Positions 8,183 through 17,600 are shown, numbered from the stretch's first letter. The stretch: 64,000 nt of DNA from Betaproteobacteria bacterium (GCA_016791265.1 JAEUMY010000003.1:62001-126000); one strand, 5' to 3'. Program-made: numbers and translations. The notes: a model not told the origin generated them from the letters alone.

Positions 8183-8459
8183 GATTCCACCTTTCTATTC
8201 GGCTCTCGAAGTCCTGCAGCAACTGTTCCGGCGAGGTGAAGCGGTAACGCGACTCCTTGTTGCCGAGATGAAAGTGATCGCCCTTGCCGGATTCATTGTC
8301 AAAGCGCAGAACGCAGTCACCGTCCACGACATAGGCCAGCCGGTACTTGTAGACATGCGGTGAGCCCGGCAAAGCTTCAGGCAATTTCCACAGAACCAGC
8401 TCGGCGAAAGCGTCTTCCGCAAAGACCACCCGGTTCCTGAGGAGCAGCGTCGCCTTCAT
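8163..8459 (-). CDS. tumE: TumE-family toxin (DUF6516)
   Basis: A 98-residue protein with the TumE/DUF6516 signature: 'ELVLWKLPEALPGSPHVYKYRLAYV', 'CVLRFDNESGKGDHFHLG' and 'YRFTSPEQLLQDF'. The conserved D-N-x-x-G-K-G-D-H-x-H cluster is presumed catalytic. Proteins of this family act as toxins paired with an HTH antitoxin encoded immediately downstream, as here. The ATG at 8459 lies only about 10 nt from the predicted transcription start, so the message has an unusually short leader. The pairing and both signatures make the call fairly firm; activity is inferred. Confidence 0.78.
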   Translation of the reverse strand: MKATLLLRNRVVFAEDAFAELVLWKLPEALPGSPHVYKYRLAYVVDGDCVLRFDNESGKGDHFHLGNKESRYRFTSPEQLLQDFESRIERWNLENRDA

Positions 8460-8474
8460 GTCTGTGTGTTGGAG

Positions 8475-8511
8475 ATAATGCCAACAGGCTGTGTTGTTGT
8501 CAATGACAACA
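8475..8511 (-). promoter_or_regulatory. Promoter and operator of the tumE-tumA pair
   Basis: On the minus strand a -35 TTGACA (8503-8498) is followed after 17 nt by CATTAT (8480-8475). The inverted repeat TGTTGTC-AAT-GACAACA (8495-8511) covers the -35, a position where a bound antitoxin would block RNA polymerase. Confidence 0.6.
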
Positions 8512-8516
8512 GCGCA

Positions 8517-9134
8517 TTAATCCTGCGGCACCGCCTCCAGCGCCCGCCACAAATACCAGGTTGCCACCGTACACCACGGCTGCCAGCGCTGGCCGAAGGC
8601 ATGCATTTTCTTCCGATCCAGACACTTCCGGCCCTTGAAGTAGAGCTTCTCCGTGCCCCGGATGAGGCCGAGATCATCCACCGGCAGGATGTTCGGCCGC
8701 ATGAGGTAGAACATGAGAAACATCTCCGCCGTCCAGCGGCCGATGCCTTTCACGGCGACCAGCTCGTCGATGATGATCTCGTCATCCTCGCGCGCCCAGC
8801 GCCGGGTGTTGATGCGGCCGTCGGCGAAGTGCGCGGCGAGGTCGAGGATGTAGCTGGCCTTCTGTCGGGAGAGGCCGCATTCGCGCAACGCCTCGATGTC
8901 ATGCACCAGCACGTTGGCGGGCGTCATGCGGCCGACGCGCTTGGCGAACTTGGCCCAGACGGACGCTGCCGCCTTGGTGGAGATCTGTTGGCCGACGATG
9001 GCGCGGGCGAGCGTGGCGAAGGGTGTGCCGCGGCTCCTGAAGTTGGCAACAGGGTAGGTCGCGATCAGTTTCTTCATCACCGGATCGGCACGGGCCAGAT
9101 CGCGGCAGGCGGTTTTCCAGTAGTCAGGGGTCAT
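8517..9134 (-). CDS. DNA-3-methyladenine glycosylase II (HhH-GPD, AlkA-like)
   Basis: Base-excision repair enzyme that removes alkylated purines. It is 205 aa, like the short AlkA forms lacking the N-terminal domain. The core motif 'LARAIVGQQISTKAAASVW' is at about residues 42-60. The helix-hairpin-helix 'VKGIGRWTAEMFLMF' (about 128-142) precedes the catalytic Asp in 'LPVDDLGLIRG'. There is no Fe-S cluster loop, which separates it from MutY/Nth. It is the second alkylation-related gene in this region after the ATL at 5.1 kb. A palindrome lies just upstream of its start. Confidence 0.9.
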   Translation of the reverse strand: MTPDYWKTACRDLARADPVMKKLIATYPVANFRSRGTPFATLARAIVGQQISTKAAASVWAKFAKRVGRMTPANVLVHDIEALRECGLSRQKASYILDLAAHFADGRINTRRWAREDDEIIIDELVAVKGIGRWTAEMFLMFYLMRPNILPVDDLGLIRGTEKLYFKGRKCLDRKKMHAFGQRWQPWCTVATWYLWRALEAVPQD

Positions 9135-9163
9135 TCGTGAAGAGCGGTTCGTCGATGGGCAGC

Positions 9164-9175
9164 GCGAATATTCGC
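9164..9175. repeat. GCGAATATTCGC palindrome, copy 7 (intergenic)
   Basis: Perfect copy in the short gap between the glycosylase start and the DUF2062 stop. Confidence 0.9.
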
Positions 9176-9179
9176 ATGC

Positions 9180-9743
9180 TCAGTCGTGAATTCTTCTTTT
9201 CAGTGCCCGCAGCTTGCCGCGGTTGCGCCACGCCAGGGTCACCGTGATCCGCCAGGTGATCATGGTGACGACGTAGCCGCCGACCGCCAGCACGACGGAC
9301 AGGATCGCAAGCCCGATCAGCAAGGTGTGGCCGGCCGCTTCGATCCAGGTCAGCAACTGGGGCAGGGCATTCCTGATGCCGTTCCAGTCCCAAACCATTT
9401 CCGGTGGCACGGCGGCCGGTGCGGTCGAACCGGTGACCCAAGCGCCGAACTGGTAGGCGAGTAGATAGAGCGGGATGAACGTGAACGGATTCGTCGCCCA
9501 CGTAGCGGCCGCGGCGGCGGGCACATTGGCGCGGACGGCGATGGCGATGACAATGGCCGCGAGCATCTGGATGGGCAAGGGAATCAGCCCGGTGACGAGA
9601 CCGATGCCGATGCCCAACGCCACGGAACGACGATGCAGGTGCCACAAACGTGGATGACCCAGGACCGGTTCCATCCAGCGGAACACCCGGTACTGGAAGA
9701 TCGATTCAGGCGTGGGCAGGTATTTGCGGAGGTGTTTGCGCAT
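9180..9743 (-). CDS. DUF2062 membrane protein (first of two)
   Basis: A 187-residue inner-membrane protein of the DUF2062 family, function unknown. The family region 'RRSVALGIGIGLVTGLIPLPIQML' and the conserved 'ATNPFTFIPLYLLAYQFG' are clear. Three hydrophobic segments can be seen: about residues 40-75, 85-105 and 135-165. A second family member lies on the other side of comEC in opposite orientation. The gene is divergent from comEC, whose GTG start is about 90 nt away. Confidence 0.85.
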   Translation of the reverse strand: MRKHLRKYLPTPESIFQYRVFRWMEPVLGHPRLWHLHRRSVALGIGIGLVTGLIPLPIQMLAAIVIAIAVRANVPAAAAATWATNPFTFIPLYLLAYQFGAWVTGSTAPAAVPPEMVWDWNGIRNALPQLLTWIEAAGHTLLIGLAILSVVLAVGGYVVTMITWRITVTLAWRNRGKLRALKRRIHD

Positions 9744-9817
9744 CGGGTGGGAGGAGCGGGCGAAGTCCGGGCTGGCGGGTTCCGAACCGGCCCGCGACGC
9801 TGCAAGTGCGGCCGCAT

Positions 9818-9829
9818 GCGAATATTCGC
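9818..9829. repeat. GCGAATATTCGC palindrome, copy 8 (comEC leader)
   Basis: Perfect copy a few bases upstream of the preferred comEC start, in the DUF2062/comEC divergent gap. If an upstream start were used it would be read as A-N-I-R. Confidence 0.9.
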
Positions 9830-9832
9830 AGC

Positions 9833-12250
9833 GTGCGTCTGTTCATTCTCTCATTTGTGCTGGGCACGCTCTGGTTGCAGCAACAGGCCGTCCTGCCCGA
9901 ACCCGCCCGCCTGCTGCAGGGACTCTGCCTCGCCGTCGCGGTGTTCGCGCTTGCCTGGCATGGGACTGCATCTCAGCGCAAAGCGTTCCGTGCGGCAGGT
10001 CACCTCGGCATGGTGCTGGCCGGTGCGGTCATGGGCGCAGGCTGGGCTGGCTGGGTGGCGACCGCACGCATGGCCGACGCGCTGCCCAGCGAATGGGAGG
10101 GCCGGGACATCGAGCTGGTCGGCGCCGTGTCGGCCTTGCCGCAGCGGCATGATCGCGGCGTGCGCTTCCTGTTTCGCACCGAATCGGTGACCACGCCGGG
10201 CGCCCGGGTGCCGCGGCAACTGTCGCTCAGCTGGTACCACGAGTTCGACCGCAAGACCGACACGCGCACCTTTGCGCCCGAGCTGCTCCCAGGCGACCGC
10301 TGGCGGCTCACCGTGCGCCTGAAGCGGCCGCATGGCAGCGCCAACCCGCACGGCTTCGACTACGAGGCATGGGCGCTGGAGCGCGACATCCGCGCCACGG
10401 GCTATGTCCGCTTCAAGGGTGTCAACGAAAAGCAGGCCGAGCGCTCCGGCGCATGGATGGATCGCCTCCACGAAACACGGGCGAATATTCGCAGTCGTTT
10501 CCTGGCCACGTTGGGCACGGCGCCGTATGCCGGCGTGCTGGTGGCGCTCGCCGTCGGCGATCAGGATGCCATTCCGCAAGTGCAGTGGAAGGTGTTCTGG
10601 CGGACCGGTGTGGGCCACCTCATGAGCATTTCGGGGCTGCACATCACCATGGTGGCGAGCCTGCTCTATGCCGCCGCATTCTGGCTGTGGGCGCGGGTGC
10701 CCATGCTGGTGCTGCGCATGCCGGCGCAGCGGGCCGCGGCGCTCATCGGGCTTTTCGGTGCGGCGGGCTATGCGTTGCTCGCCGGGTTTTCCATCCCCAC
10801 CCAGCGCACGCTCTACATGCTTGCCGTGGTCGCGCTGGCGCTTTGCACCGGACGAGCGACCTCACCGTCTCGGGTGCTGTGCTGGGCCTTGCTGGCGGTC
10901 GTGGTGATCGATCCGTGGGCGGGGCTCTCGCCGGGATTCTGGTTGTCGTTTGGAGCGATTGCGCTGATTTTCTACGTGACCGCAGGACGCACCGGCCAGT
11001 TAGGCGTGCTGAAGGGGGCGGTGTTGACGCAGGTCGCCGTGACGCTGGGCATGTTGCCCATGCTGCTGGCGCTGTTCCAGGAAGTGTCGGTCATCTCGCC
11101 GCTGGCCAACGCCGTGGCCATCCCGATCATCAGTCTGATCGTGGTGCCGCTCACGCTCTTGGCGTGTCTGGTTCCGCTGGATCTCTTCCTGCACCTTTCC
11201 CACGGCATCACGGCGGCATGCATGGTGTTCCTCGAATGGTTGAGCGCCATGCCCGCAGCCCTGTGGGAGAGCCATGCGCCCGCACCCTGGACCGTGGCGC
11301 TGGCGCTCATCGGCACAGCCTGGCTGCTGGCGCCGCGCGGCTGGCCGGCCCGCTGGCTGGGGGCGGTGTGGATGCTGCCGATGTTCCTCGTTCTGCCGCC
11401 TGCGCCCAGGCCAGGCGAGGCGTGGATCACCGTCCTCGACGTGGGGCATGGGCTGGCGACGGTGGTGCGCACGGCGCAGCACGCGTTGGTCTACGACACC
11501 GGACCAAAGTGGAATGACGACGCCGACGCCGGGTCGCGCATCGTGGTGCCGCACTTGCGCGGCGAAGGCATCAAGGCGCTGGACCGGCTCATCGTGTCGC
11601 ACGACGACGAGGATCATTCCGGCGGTGCGGCGTCCGTTCTCGCGGCCCGCGCGGTGGGGCGCTTGTCGTCTTCGTTGCCGCCGGAGAGTCCTGTGCATCC
11701 TCTGGCCCGGCAGTCCGTTCCGTGCCAGCGCGGCGAAAACTGGACCTGGGACGGCGTCGAGTTCGCCATGCTGCATCCCGACGCCCCGGACAGGGAAGAC
11801 AGCAAGGTCAAGGACAACGACCTCTCGTGCGTGCTGCGAATATTCGCAGGCGGGCGGTCTCTGCTGCTGACCGCCGATATCGAAAAGCGGGCGGAACTGA
11901 AACTGGTGGAGCGGCTGGGCGCGGCACTGCGCGCTGACGTGTTGCTGGCACCGCACCATGGCAGCAAGACCTCATCCTCGCCGGCGTTCCTGGATGCCGT
12001 TGCGCCGCGGCTGGCGGTGTTTCCGGTGGGCTATCGCAACCGCTTCCGCCATCCGCACCCTGATGTGGTGGCCCGCTATGTCGAGCGCAACGTGTCCATG
12101 CTCCGCACAGACCAGTTGGGTGCGATCACCCTGAAACTGGGCGGCGACAGTCTGGCCTGGGAAGCCCAGCGAAACACCCGGCGGCGGTACTGGCAGGATG
12201 CGCCCAACCTGTCACCCGGCACGGAAGGCGGTGCGGCCACCGAGCCCTGA
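9833..12250 (+). CDS. comEC: DNA internalization channel ComEC/Rec2
   Basis: Inner-membrane channel for DNA uptake in natural transformation. I prefer the GTG at 9833, which places the hydrophobic stretch 'LFILSFVLGTLWLQQ' at the very N-terminus. The open frame extends back to 9650, but that part overlaps DUF2062 coding on the other strand. The order is: N-terminal membrane segments and an OB-like DUF4131 region; the Competence domain with 'GVGHLMSISGLHITMVASL'; about eight membrane segments; and a C-terminal metallo-beta-lactamase-like domain ('DVGHGLATVVRT', 'VSHDDEDHSGGA', 'LLAPHHGSKTSSS'). The length of about 805 aa is normal. Two palindromes lie inside the gene. Confidence 0.93.
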   Translation: MRLFILSFVLGTLWLQQQAVLPEPARLLQGLCLAVAVFALAWHGTASQRKAFRAAGHLGMVLAGAVMGAGWAGWVATARMADALPSEWEGRDIELVGAVSALPQRHDRGVRFLFRTESVTTPGARVPRQLSLSWYHEFDRKTDTRTFAPELLPGDRWRLTVRLKRPHGSANPHGFDYEAWALERDIRATGYVRFKGVNEKQAERSGAWMDRLHETRANIRSRFLATLGTAPYAGVLVALAVGDQDAIPQVQWKVFWRTGVGHLMSISGLHITMVASLLYAAAFWLWARVPMLVLRMPAQRAAALIGLFGAAGYALLAGFSIPTQRTLYMLAVVALALCTGRATSPSRVLCWALLAVVVIDPWAGLSPGFWLSFGAIALIFYVTAGRTGQLGVLKGAVLTQVAVTLGMLPMLLALFQEVSVISPLANAVAIPIISLIVVPLTLLACLVPLDLFLHLSHGITAACMVFLEWLSAMPAALWESHAPAPWTVALALIGTAWLLAPRGWPARWLGAVWMLPMFLVLPPAPRPGEAWITVLDVGHGLATVVRTAQHALVYDTGPKWNDDADAGSRIVVPHLRGEGIKALDRLIVSHDDEDHSGGAASVLAARAVGRLSSSLPPESPVHPLARQSVPCQRGENWTWDGVEFAMLHPDAPDREDSKVKDNDLSCVLRIFAGGRSLLLTADIEKRAELKLVERLGAALRADVLLAPHHGSKTSSSPAFLDAVAPRLAVFPVGYRNRFRHPHPDVVARYVERNVSMLRTDQLGAITLKLGGDSLAWEAQRNTRRRYWQDAPNLSPGTEGGAATEP
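10481..10492. repeat. GCGAATATTCGC palindrome, copy 9 (in comEC)
   Basis: Perfect copy, read as A-N-I-R shortly before the Competence domain. Confidence 0.9.
11836..11847. repeat. GCGAATATTCGC palindrome, copy 10 (in comEC)
   Basis: Perfect copy extended to the 16-bp palindrome CTGCGAATATTCGCAG, read as R-I-F-A in the beta-lactamase-like domain. Confidence 0.9.
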
Positions 12251-12362
12251 GGAACTTCGCTGCGGAAGTCCGGTCTGTCAGTCCAGAGCAACCACAACAA
12301 CCGCACGCAGCCCGCCACTTGCCCCATGTGACGGCTGACCGTGCCTGGGGAGATTCTTCAGC

Positions 12363-12902
12363 ATGGAACAATGGTTCAAGCAGCGCATGCCTTCGCAGGA
12401 AGCCATGGCGCAAAGCCGCGTCCTGCGGCCGTTTGCGCGCTGGATTTTCCAGCCGGAGCTGTGGCGTTGGCGCCGGGATTCGGTCGCCCGGGGCGTGGCA
12501 CTGGGCGTGTTCTTCGGTTTCATGATTCCCCTTCTGCAGATCTTTGCCGCAGCCATTGCCGCCGTGTTCATGCGCGCCAACATCCCCATCGCGGCCGTGT
12601 CGACGCTGGTGACCAACCCCTTCACCTTTCCGCCTGTCTACATGGCGGCCTATCAGGTCGGCTCCCTGTTCTTGGATCACACCCCAACCGGGATCGAGGC
12701 CACCGGCATGTTTGCCGGCATCCTCAACTGGCTGGACCGGGTCGGGCCGCCCACCGTGCTGGGGCTCTTCATCTTCGCCGTGGTGGGCTCCATCACCATG
12801 TATGCAGTGGTGCAGGGCGCGTGGCGCGCCCGCATCAGCCAGCGCCGGCGCACACCCTTGAAGCTGCGGCCGCGCCGTGCCGCCGCCAACACGCCATCCT
12901 GA
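12363..12902 (+). CDS. DUF2062 membrane protein (second of two)
   Basis: A 179-residue paralogue of the DUF2062 gene at 9.2-9.7 kb. It shares the N-terminal charged region ending 'RRDSVARGVALGVFFGFMIPLLQI' and the motif 'VTNPFTFPPVYMAAYQVG'. There are three hydrophobic segments and a basic C-terminal tail ('RRRTPLKLRPRRAA'). It starts 112 nt after comEC and runs in the same direction. The longer overlapping frame that begins at 12341 was rejected because it has no family match until the next gene. Confidence 0.85.
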   Translation: MEQWFKQRMPSQEAMAQSRVLRPFARWIFQPELWRWRRDSVARGVALGVFFGFMIPLLQIFAAAIAAVFMRANIPIAAVSTLVTNPFTFPPVYMAAYQVGSLFLDHTPTGIEATGMFAGILNWLDRVGPPTVLGLFIFAVVGSITMYAVVQGAWRARISQRRRTPLKLRPRRAAANTPS

Positions 12903-12919
12903 ATCCAGCCGAGGGAGGC

Positions 12920-13591
12920 ATGCCCATGCGCGCGATCGATCAGACTTCATCCCACCACTCTGTCCAAGGACCGCTGCAGCACGGTCGCGCACGCCGGCGC
13001 GTGATGGCACTGCTGGCGGCGCTGTTCACCGCGCCGGCCTGGGCCTCTCTGCTCCGCACACCCGCGATGACAGAAGGCCCGTTCTATCCGGTCGAATTGC
13101 CGCTGGACCAGGACAACGACCTCACCCGGGTGGCGGGCAAGACAGGCGTGGCGAGCGGCGATGCGTTCGATTTTGCCGGCCGCGTGCTGGACGCATCAGG
13201 TGCCCCGGTGGCGGGCGCAGTGGTTGAGATCTGGCAATGCAACGCCTTCGGTGCCTATCACCACCCCGGCGATGGCGGCCGCCTCGACCCGCATTTCCAG
13301 GGCTGGGGCAAGACCACCACCGATGCGCAGGGCCGCTACCGCTTCCGCACCATCCGGCCGGTGGCGTATTCCGGGCGCTTGCCGCACATCCACTACAAGG
13401 TGAAGCGCGCCGGCAAACCCGAGTTCACCTCACAGGTGATGATCGACGGCGAGGCCGGCAACGAGCGCGATTTCGTGTTCCGACACCTGCGTGATGCCGA
13501 GGCGCGGAAGCGGGTGTTGATGACGCTCGCTCGGGCGCCCAAGGAGAGTGGGGCGGTGTGGCGGACGGAGTATGAGATTGTGGTGGGGTAA
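12920..13591 (+). CDS. Exported intradiol ring-cleavage dioxygenase homologue
   Basis: Related to the beta subunit of protocatechuate 3,4-dioxygenase. The start is chosen at the ATG after a strong GAGGGAGG ribosome site. An N-terminal twin-arginine-like segment 'RARRRVMALLAALFTAPAWA' (about residues 23-42) suggests periplasmic export. The non-haem iron ligands of the family are all visible: Tyr in 'CNAFGAYHHP', Tyr in 'RPVAYSGR' and the two His of 'LPHIHYKV'. 'TEGPFYPVELPLDQDNDL' is the family N-terminal motif. It is 223 aa with no partner alpha subunit nearby, so the substrate is unknown; exported relatives occur in many bacteria without an aromatic pathway. Confidence 0.85.
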   Translation: MPMRAIDQTSSHHSVQGPLQHGRARRRVMALLAALFTAPAWASLLRTPAMTEGPFYPVELPLDQDNDLTRVAGKTGVASGDAFDFAGRVLDASGAPVAGAVVEIWQCNAFGAYHHPGDGGRLDPHFQGWGKTTTDAQGRYRFRTIRPVAYSGRLPHIHYKVKRAGKPEFTSQVMIDGEAGNERDFVFRHLRDAEARKRVLMTLARAPKESGAVWRTEYEIVVG

Positions 13592-13608
13592 GGCACAAAG
13601 TGGCTGCA

Positions 13609-13620
13609 GCGAATATTCGC
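13609..13620. repeat. GCGAATATTCGC palindrome, copy 11 (intergenic)
   Basis: Perfect copy 18 nt after the dioxygenase stop, just before the AT-rich leader of the toxin-antitoxin pair. Confidence 0.9.
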
Positions 13621-13631
13621 ACTATAAAAAG

Positions 13632-13656
13632 TATCAATAAAGGTGCTTTTATTGGA
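13632..13656. promoter_or_regulatory. Candidate operator of the Phd/RelE pair
   Basis: Inverted repeat CAATAAA...TTTATTG around a 6-nt centre in an AT-rich stretch about 40-60 nt upstream of the antitoxin start. Its position and symmetry fit antitoxin autoregulation. A convincing -35/-10 pair could not be fixed. Confidence 0.4.
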
Positions 13657-13694
13657 TTACAATGCGGCTCATACCTTTGTCCTCGGATCGCCCA

Positions 13695-13940
13695 ATGACA
13701 CCGCTCTACGCCGCCACCTCGACCAGCATCAGCGAGCTGAAGAAGCGCCCGTCCGAAATCATTGAGTCGGCGGATGGCGCGCCTGTCGCCATCCTGAATC
13801 ACAACAGACCGACCGCCTATCTCGTTCCGGCCAGCACGTTCGAGGCGCTCATGGAGCGCATCGAGGACCTGGAACTGGCCGCGCTGGTGCATGCTCGCGC
13901 CGATGAACCCTCCGTCAAGGTCAAATTGAATGACCTATGA
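13695..13940 (+). CDS. Phd/YefM-family antitoxin
   Basis: An 81-residue antitoxin. The N-terminal DNA-binding part reads 'TSISELKKRPSEIIESADGAPVAILNHNRPTAYLVP', the standard Phd/YefM pattern, and the C-terminal tail is acidic. The start is the ATG at 13695 rather than the upstream ATG at 13662, because homology begins there. It overlaps the RelE toxin start by 11 nt. Confidence 0.88.
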   Translation: MTPLYAATSTSISELKKRPSEIIESADGAPVAILNHNRPTAYLVPASTFEALMERIEDLELAALVHARADEPSVKVKLNDL

Positions 13941-14214
13941 GCTCGCCTTCAAGGCGTCCGCCTTGAAGGAATGGGCGCGGCTGGATGCCACGGTGCGCGG
14001 GCAGTTCAAGAAGAAGTTGGCGGAGCGGTTGGAGAATCCCCGCGTAGAGTCCGCCAGACTGTCCCTGCTGAAGGATTGCTACAAGATCAAGCTGACCGGA
14101 TTGGGCTATCGACTGGTTTATCAGGTCGAGGACAACATCGTGACAGTCACGGTGATCGCGGTCGGGAAGAGGGAGCGGGGTGCGGTGTATCGGAAGGCGC
14201 ACGAGCGTTTGTGA
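13930..14214 (+). CDS. relE: RelE/ParE-superfamily toxin
   Basis: A 94-residue RelE-type mRNA interferase. 'YELAFKASALKEWARLDATVRGQFKKKLAERLENP' is the helical N-terminal half, and 'YKIKLTGLGYRLVYQVEDNIVTVTVIAVGKRE' contains the conserved beta strands and the catalytic Arg region of RelE toxins. It is translationally coupled to the antitoxin upstream. It ends 20 bp before the converging membrane-protein gene. Confidence 0.9.
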   Translation: MTYELAFKASALKEWARLDATVRGQFKKKLAERLENPRVESARLSLLKDCYKIKLTGLGYRLVYQVEDNIVTVTVIAVGKRERGAVYRKAHERL

Positions 14215-14233
14215 CTTCATCCTCGTGGTTCGA

Positions 14234-14674
14234 CTACTCCTTGAGAGAGAGGCCGAGTGCGGACCTGATGGCAAGTCGCAGACTGGTGAGTGAGAAGCCA
14301 GTTACGAAGATGATGGCCAACACTAGCGTCATCAGCATTCCCCATGGGGGACTCTTGTTCATTGCGATCTGAATATTCAGTGCGGACGGAGAGTGAAGTC
14401 CGGCGAATGCCAAGTCGAGCGTGCCTTTGAGGGTAACCAGCATGATGGATGCAGCGAGGCACGCAAGAGACTGTGCAAGCGTGAAGTCGTCCAGCCACTG
14501 ACCCTTCTGCGTCCAGAAGAGTATCTGCAACATTGCAATGAGCGTGACGCCAGCCGCGCAGATGCCCGCCCTGCCAGTCTGCGCGTCAAACTGAGCATAA
14601 ATCAGCCAGCTCAAGAGAAACACGCAGAGCCACGCGAGAATATTGGCGATTGCCGAAAGTAGTCTTGGCTTCAT
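14234..14674 (-). CDS. Hypothetical four-segment membrane protein
   Basis: A 146-residue protein of unknown family. Four hydrophobic stretches are seen at about residues 8-26 ('IANILAWLCVFLLSWLIYA'), 35-55, 70-88 and 108-132. The start codon overlaps the stop of the transglutaminase/DUF2126 gene upstream, so it may be the last gene of that operon. Codon use is less GC-biased than its neighbours. It contains the degenerate palindrome CTGAATATTCAG near 14370. Confidence 0.6.
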   Translation of the reverse strand: MKPRLLSAIANILAWLCVFLLSWLIYAQFDAQTGRAGICAAGVTLIAMLQILFWTQKGQWLDDFTLAQSLACLAASIMLVTLKGTLDLAFAGLHSPSALNIQIAMNKSPPWGMLMTLVLAIIFVTGFSLTSLRLAIRSALGLSLKE

Positions 14675-17600
14675 CCCAGCGGACTATCCGCACGCTTCCG
14701 CAAATCCAGCGTGAACGGAAACGCCGGATTGCGCGCCTCGGGCTGAACCTTCATCGGCCCCGGCGTGTGTCCCATCTTCTGGAACCGCGCCACGCGCCGC
14801 GCCTCGGCCTCGAAGGCGTTGACGGGGAAGGTGCCGTAGTTGCGTCCACCCGGGTGCGCCACGTGATAGGTGCAGCCGCCGATGGAGCGGCCGGTCCATG
14901 TGTCCACCACATCGAATGACAGCGGTGAATGCACGCCAATCGTGGGATGCAGTGCCGATGGCGGCGCCCACGCGCGATAGCGCACACCGGCAACGAACTC
15001 GCCCGGCACGCCCGTCGGCGCCATGGGGACGAGGCGGCCGTTACACGCCACCGCATGGCGCAGGCCGATCATGCCCATCACCTTGACCTGCATGCGTTCA
15101 ATGGAGGAATCGACGTAACGCGCGGTGCTGGTGCCTGCCATTTCCTCGCCCAGCACATGCCAGGGTTCGATCGCCTGACGCAGTTCCAGTTCGATGCCCT
15201 GATACGCGACCGTGCCGTAGCGCGGAAAGCGGAATTCGATGAACGGCAGGAACCACTCGTACTTGAAATCGAAGCCCGCGTGCTGCAGGTCTTCGACGAC
15301 CGCCTTCATGTCGGCCGCGACGAAGTAGGGCAGCATGAACCGGTCATGCAGCTCCGTGCCCCAGTTCACCAGACGCGCCCGGTAGGGCTGCTTCCAGAAG
15401 CGCAGGATGAGTGCGCGCAGCAGCAGCATCTGCGTCGCGCTCATCCGCGCGTGCGGCGGCATTTCGAACGCGCGGAATTCCAGCAGGCCGAGACGTCCGG
15501 TCGGGCCATCAGGGGAATACAGCTTGTCGATGGAAAATTCGGCGCGGTGGGTGTTGCCGGTGAGATCGATCAGGAAATTGCGCAGCAGCCGATCCACCAG
15601 CCAGGGACGGTCGTTTTCCTTGCCGCTCTTGATCAGGCCGCCGAACTGCTCCTCCAGTTGTTCGAACGCGATTTCCAGTTCGTAGAGATTGTCGTCGCGC
15701 GCCTCGTCCACGCGCGGGCTCTGCGACGTGGGACCGATGAACATGCCGGAGAAGAGATACGACAGCGCGGGATGATTCTGCCAATAGGTGATGAGCGAGC
15801 GCAGCAGGTCAGGGCGACGCAGCAGCGGGCTTTCGGCCGGCGTGGCGCCACCCACCGTGACGTGGTTGCCGCCACCCGTGCCGGTGTGGCGGCCGTCCAG
15901 CTGGAATTTCTCCGTGCCGAGGCGGGTCGCGCGCGCGGCCGCGTACAGCGTGGTCGTGTTGTCGACCAGCTCGCGCCAGGTTTTCGCGGGATGGATGTTC
16001 ACCTCGATCACGCCGGGGTCGGGCGTGATGGCGAACTTGCGGATGCGCGCGTCGTCTGGCGGCGCATAGCCCTCGATGCGCACCGGCTGCTTCAATTCCC
16101 GCGCCGTGTCCTCGATGGCGTGGAGCAGGCGGAGATAATCTTCGAGCGTCGGCAAGGGCGGCATGAAGACATGGAGGCAGTCGTCGCGCACCTCGAAGCA
16201 GGCCGCGGTCTTGACCAGCTCGCGCGCCGATTCACCGACCTTGGGTGATTTGCGCGCGGGTTTCCTGGCATCGGCGGGTGGGCTCGTCTTGCTGCGCTTG
16301 CCCAGCATCTCCTTTTCTTCAAACGGATCGACCGGCGGGTGCAGATCCTCGTCTGCCGGTGCAACAACAGGCAGCGATGAGAGCGGCAAGCGCAGACCCA
16401 TCGGTGAAGTGCCCTCGACGAGAAAGATGTGTCCGGCACGCAGCGGCCACAGGCTGCTCGCCCAGGTGGTCGAGGCGCTGGCCTTGGCGCGGGCCACTGA
16501 CTTGATGGGCAGCACATGGCCCACCGGCTCGCCGATCTTGCCGGCGAGCTGGTCGGCCAGCTGACGGCGTTCGGCGCTATCGCGAATATTCGCAGTGAGC
16601 GGATCGACGTTCACCGGCAGCATGGCTTCGTCACGGATCAGCCGCCACGGGTTTTCAAATGCGGGCTGCACGTAGTCCGCATGCAGGCCCAGCCGCCGGG
16701 CCACGTCCATTGCGAATATTCGCGAGAGATCAGGGGGGGGCGCAGTCTCCGGTGCAGTCCACGCGACGAGCGATTCATCTGCCCACACGGCCTCGCCATC
16801 CGGCCGCCACCAGCAGGACAGGGCCCAGCGTGGCAGCGGCTCGCCGGGATACCACTTGCCCTGACCGAAATGCACGAGTGAGCCGGGCGCGAACTGCGGT
16901 CGCAGCCGATGCAGCAACTCGGTCGCGAGCTCCAGTTTCTTGGGCGACAGCGCGGTGAAGTTCCACTCCGGCCCGTCCATGTCATCGACCGAGACGAAGG
17001 TCGGCTCGCCGCCCATGGTGAGCTTGGCCTTCTCCTTGGCAAGGTCTTTGTCGATACGTTCACCGAGCGCGTCAATGTCCGCCCACTGCGCATCGGTATA
17101 GGGTTTGGTTACGCGCGGGTCCTCGTGGATGCGTGTGACCTTCATGTCGAATTGCAGTGTGGACTGGCAGACATCGGTCATGCCGATCACCGGTGCGGCC
17201 GACGTCGGGACGGCTGCGCAGGCCAGCGGGATGTGGCCCTCGCCGGTCAGCAACCCCGATGTGGGGTCGAGGCCGATCCAGCCGGCGCCCGGTACATAGG
17301 CTTCGGCCCAGGCATGCAGGTCGGTGAAGTCCACGGCGGTGCCAGCGGGGCCATCCAGTGGCTTCTCGTCTGCGACGAGCTGGATGAGATAGCCGGATGC
17401 GAAACGCGCAGCGACACCAAGGTGGCGCAGGATCTGCACCAGGAGCCAACCTGAGTCGCGACACGAACCCTGACCGCTTTGCAGCGTGACTTCCGGCGCC
17501 TGCACGCCGGGTTCCATGCGTATGAGATAGCGGATGTCCTGCTGCAACTGCTGGTTCAGCGCCACCAGCAGATTCACCGTGCCGGGGATGTTCGGGAGGA

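Noticed and set aside
9650..9832. Longer comEC start at 9650
   Set aside because: The extra 61 residues overlap the divergent DUF2062 gene and do not look like ComEC; the hydrophobic N-terminus starts after 9833.
12341..13591. 416-residue frame running through the second DUF2062 gene into the dioxygenase
   Set aside because: The first 190 residues overlap DUF2062 coding in another frame and match nothing; the dioxygenase has its own strong ribosome site at 12920.
14369..14380. CTGAATATTCAG as another palindrome copy
   Set aside because: Shares only the AATATT core and flanking G/C; outer bases differ. Counted as degenerate, not as an exact copy.
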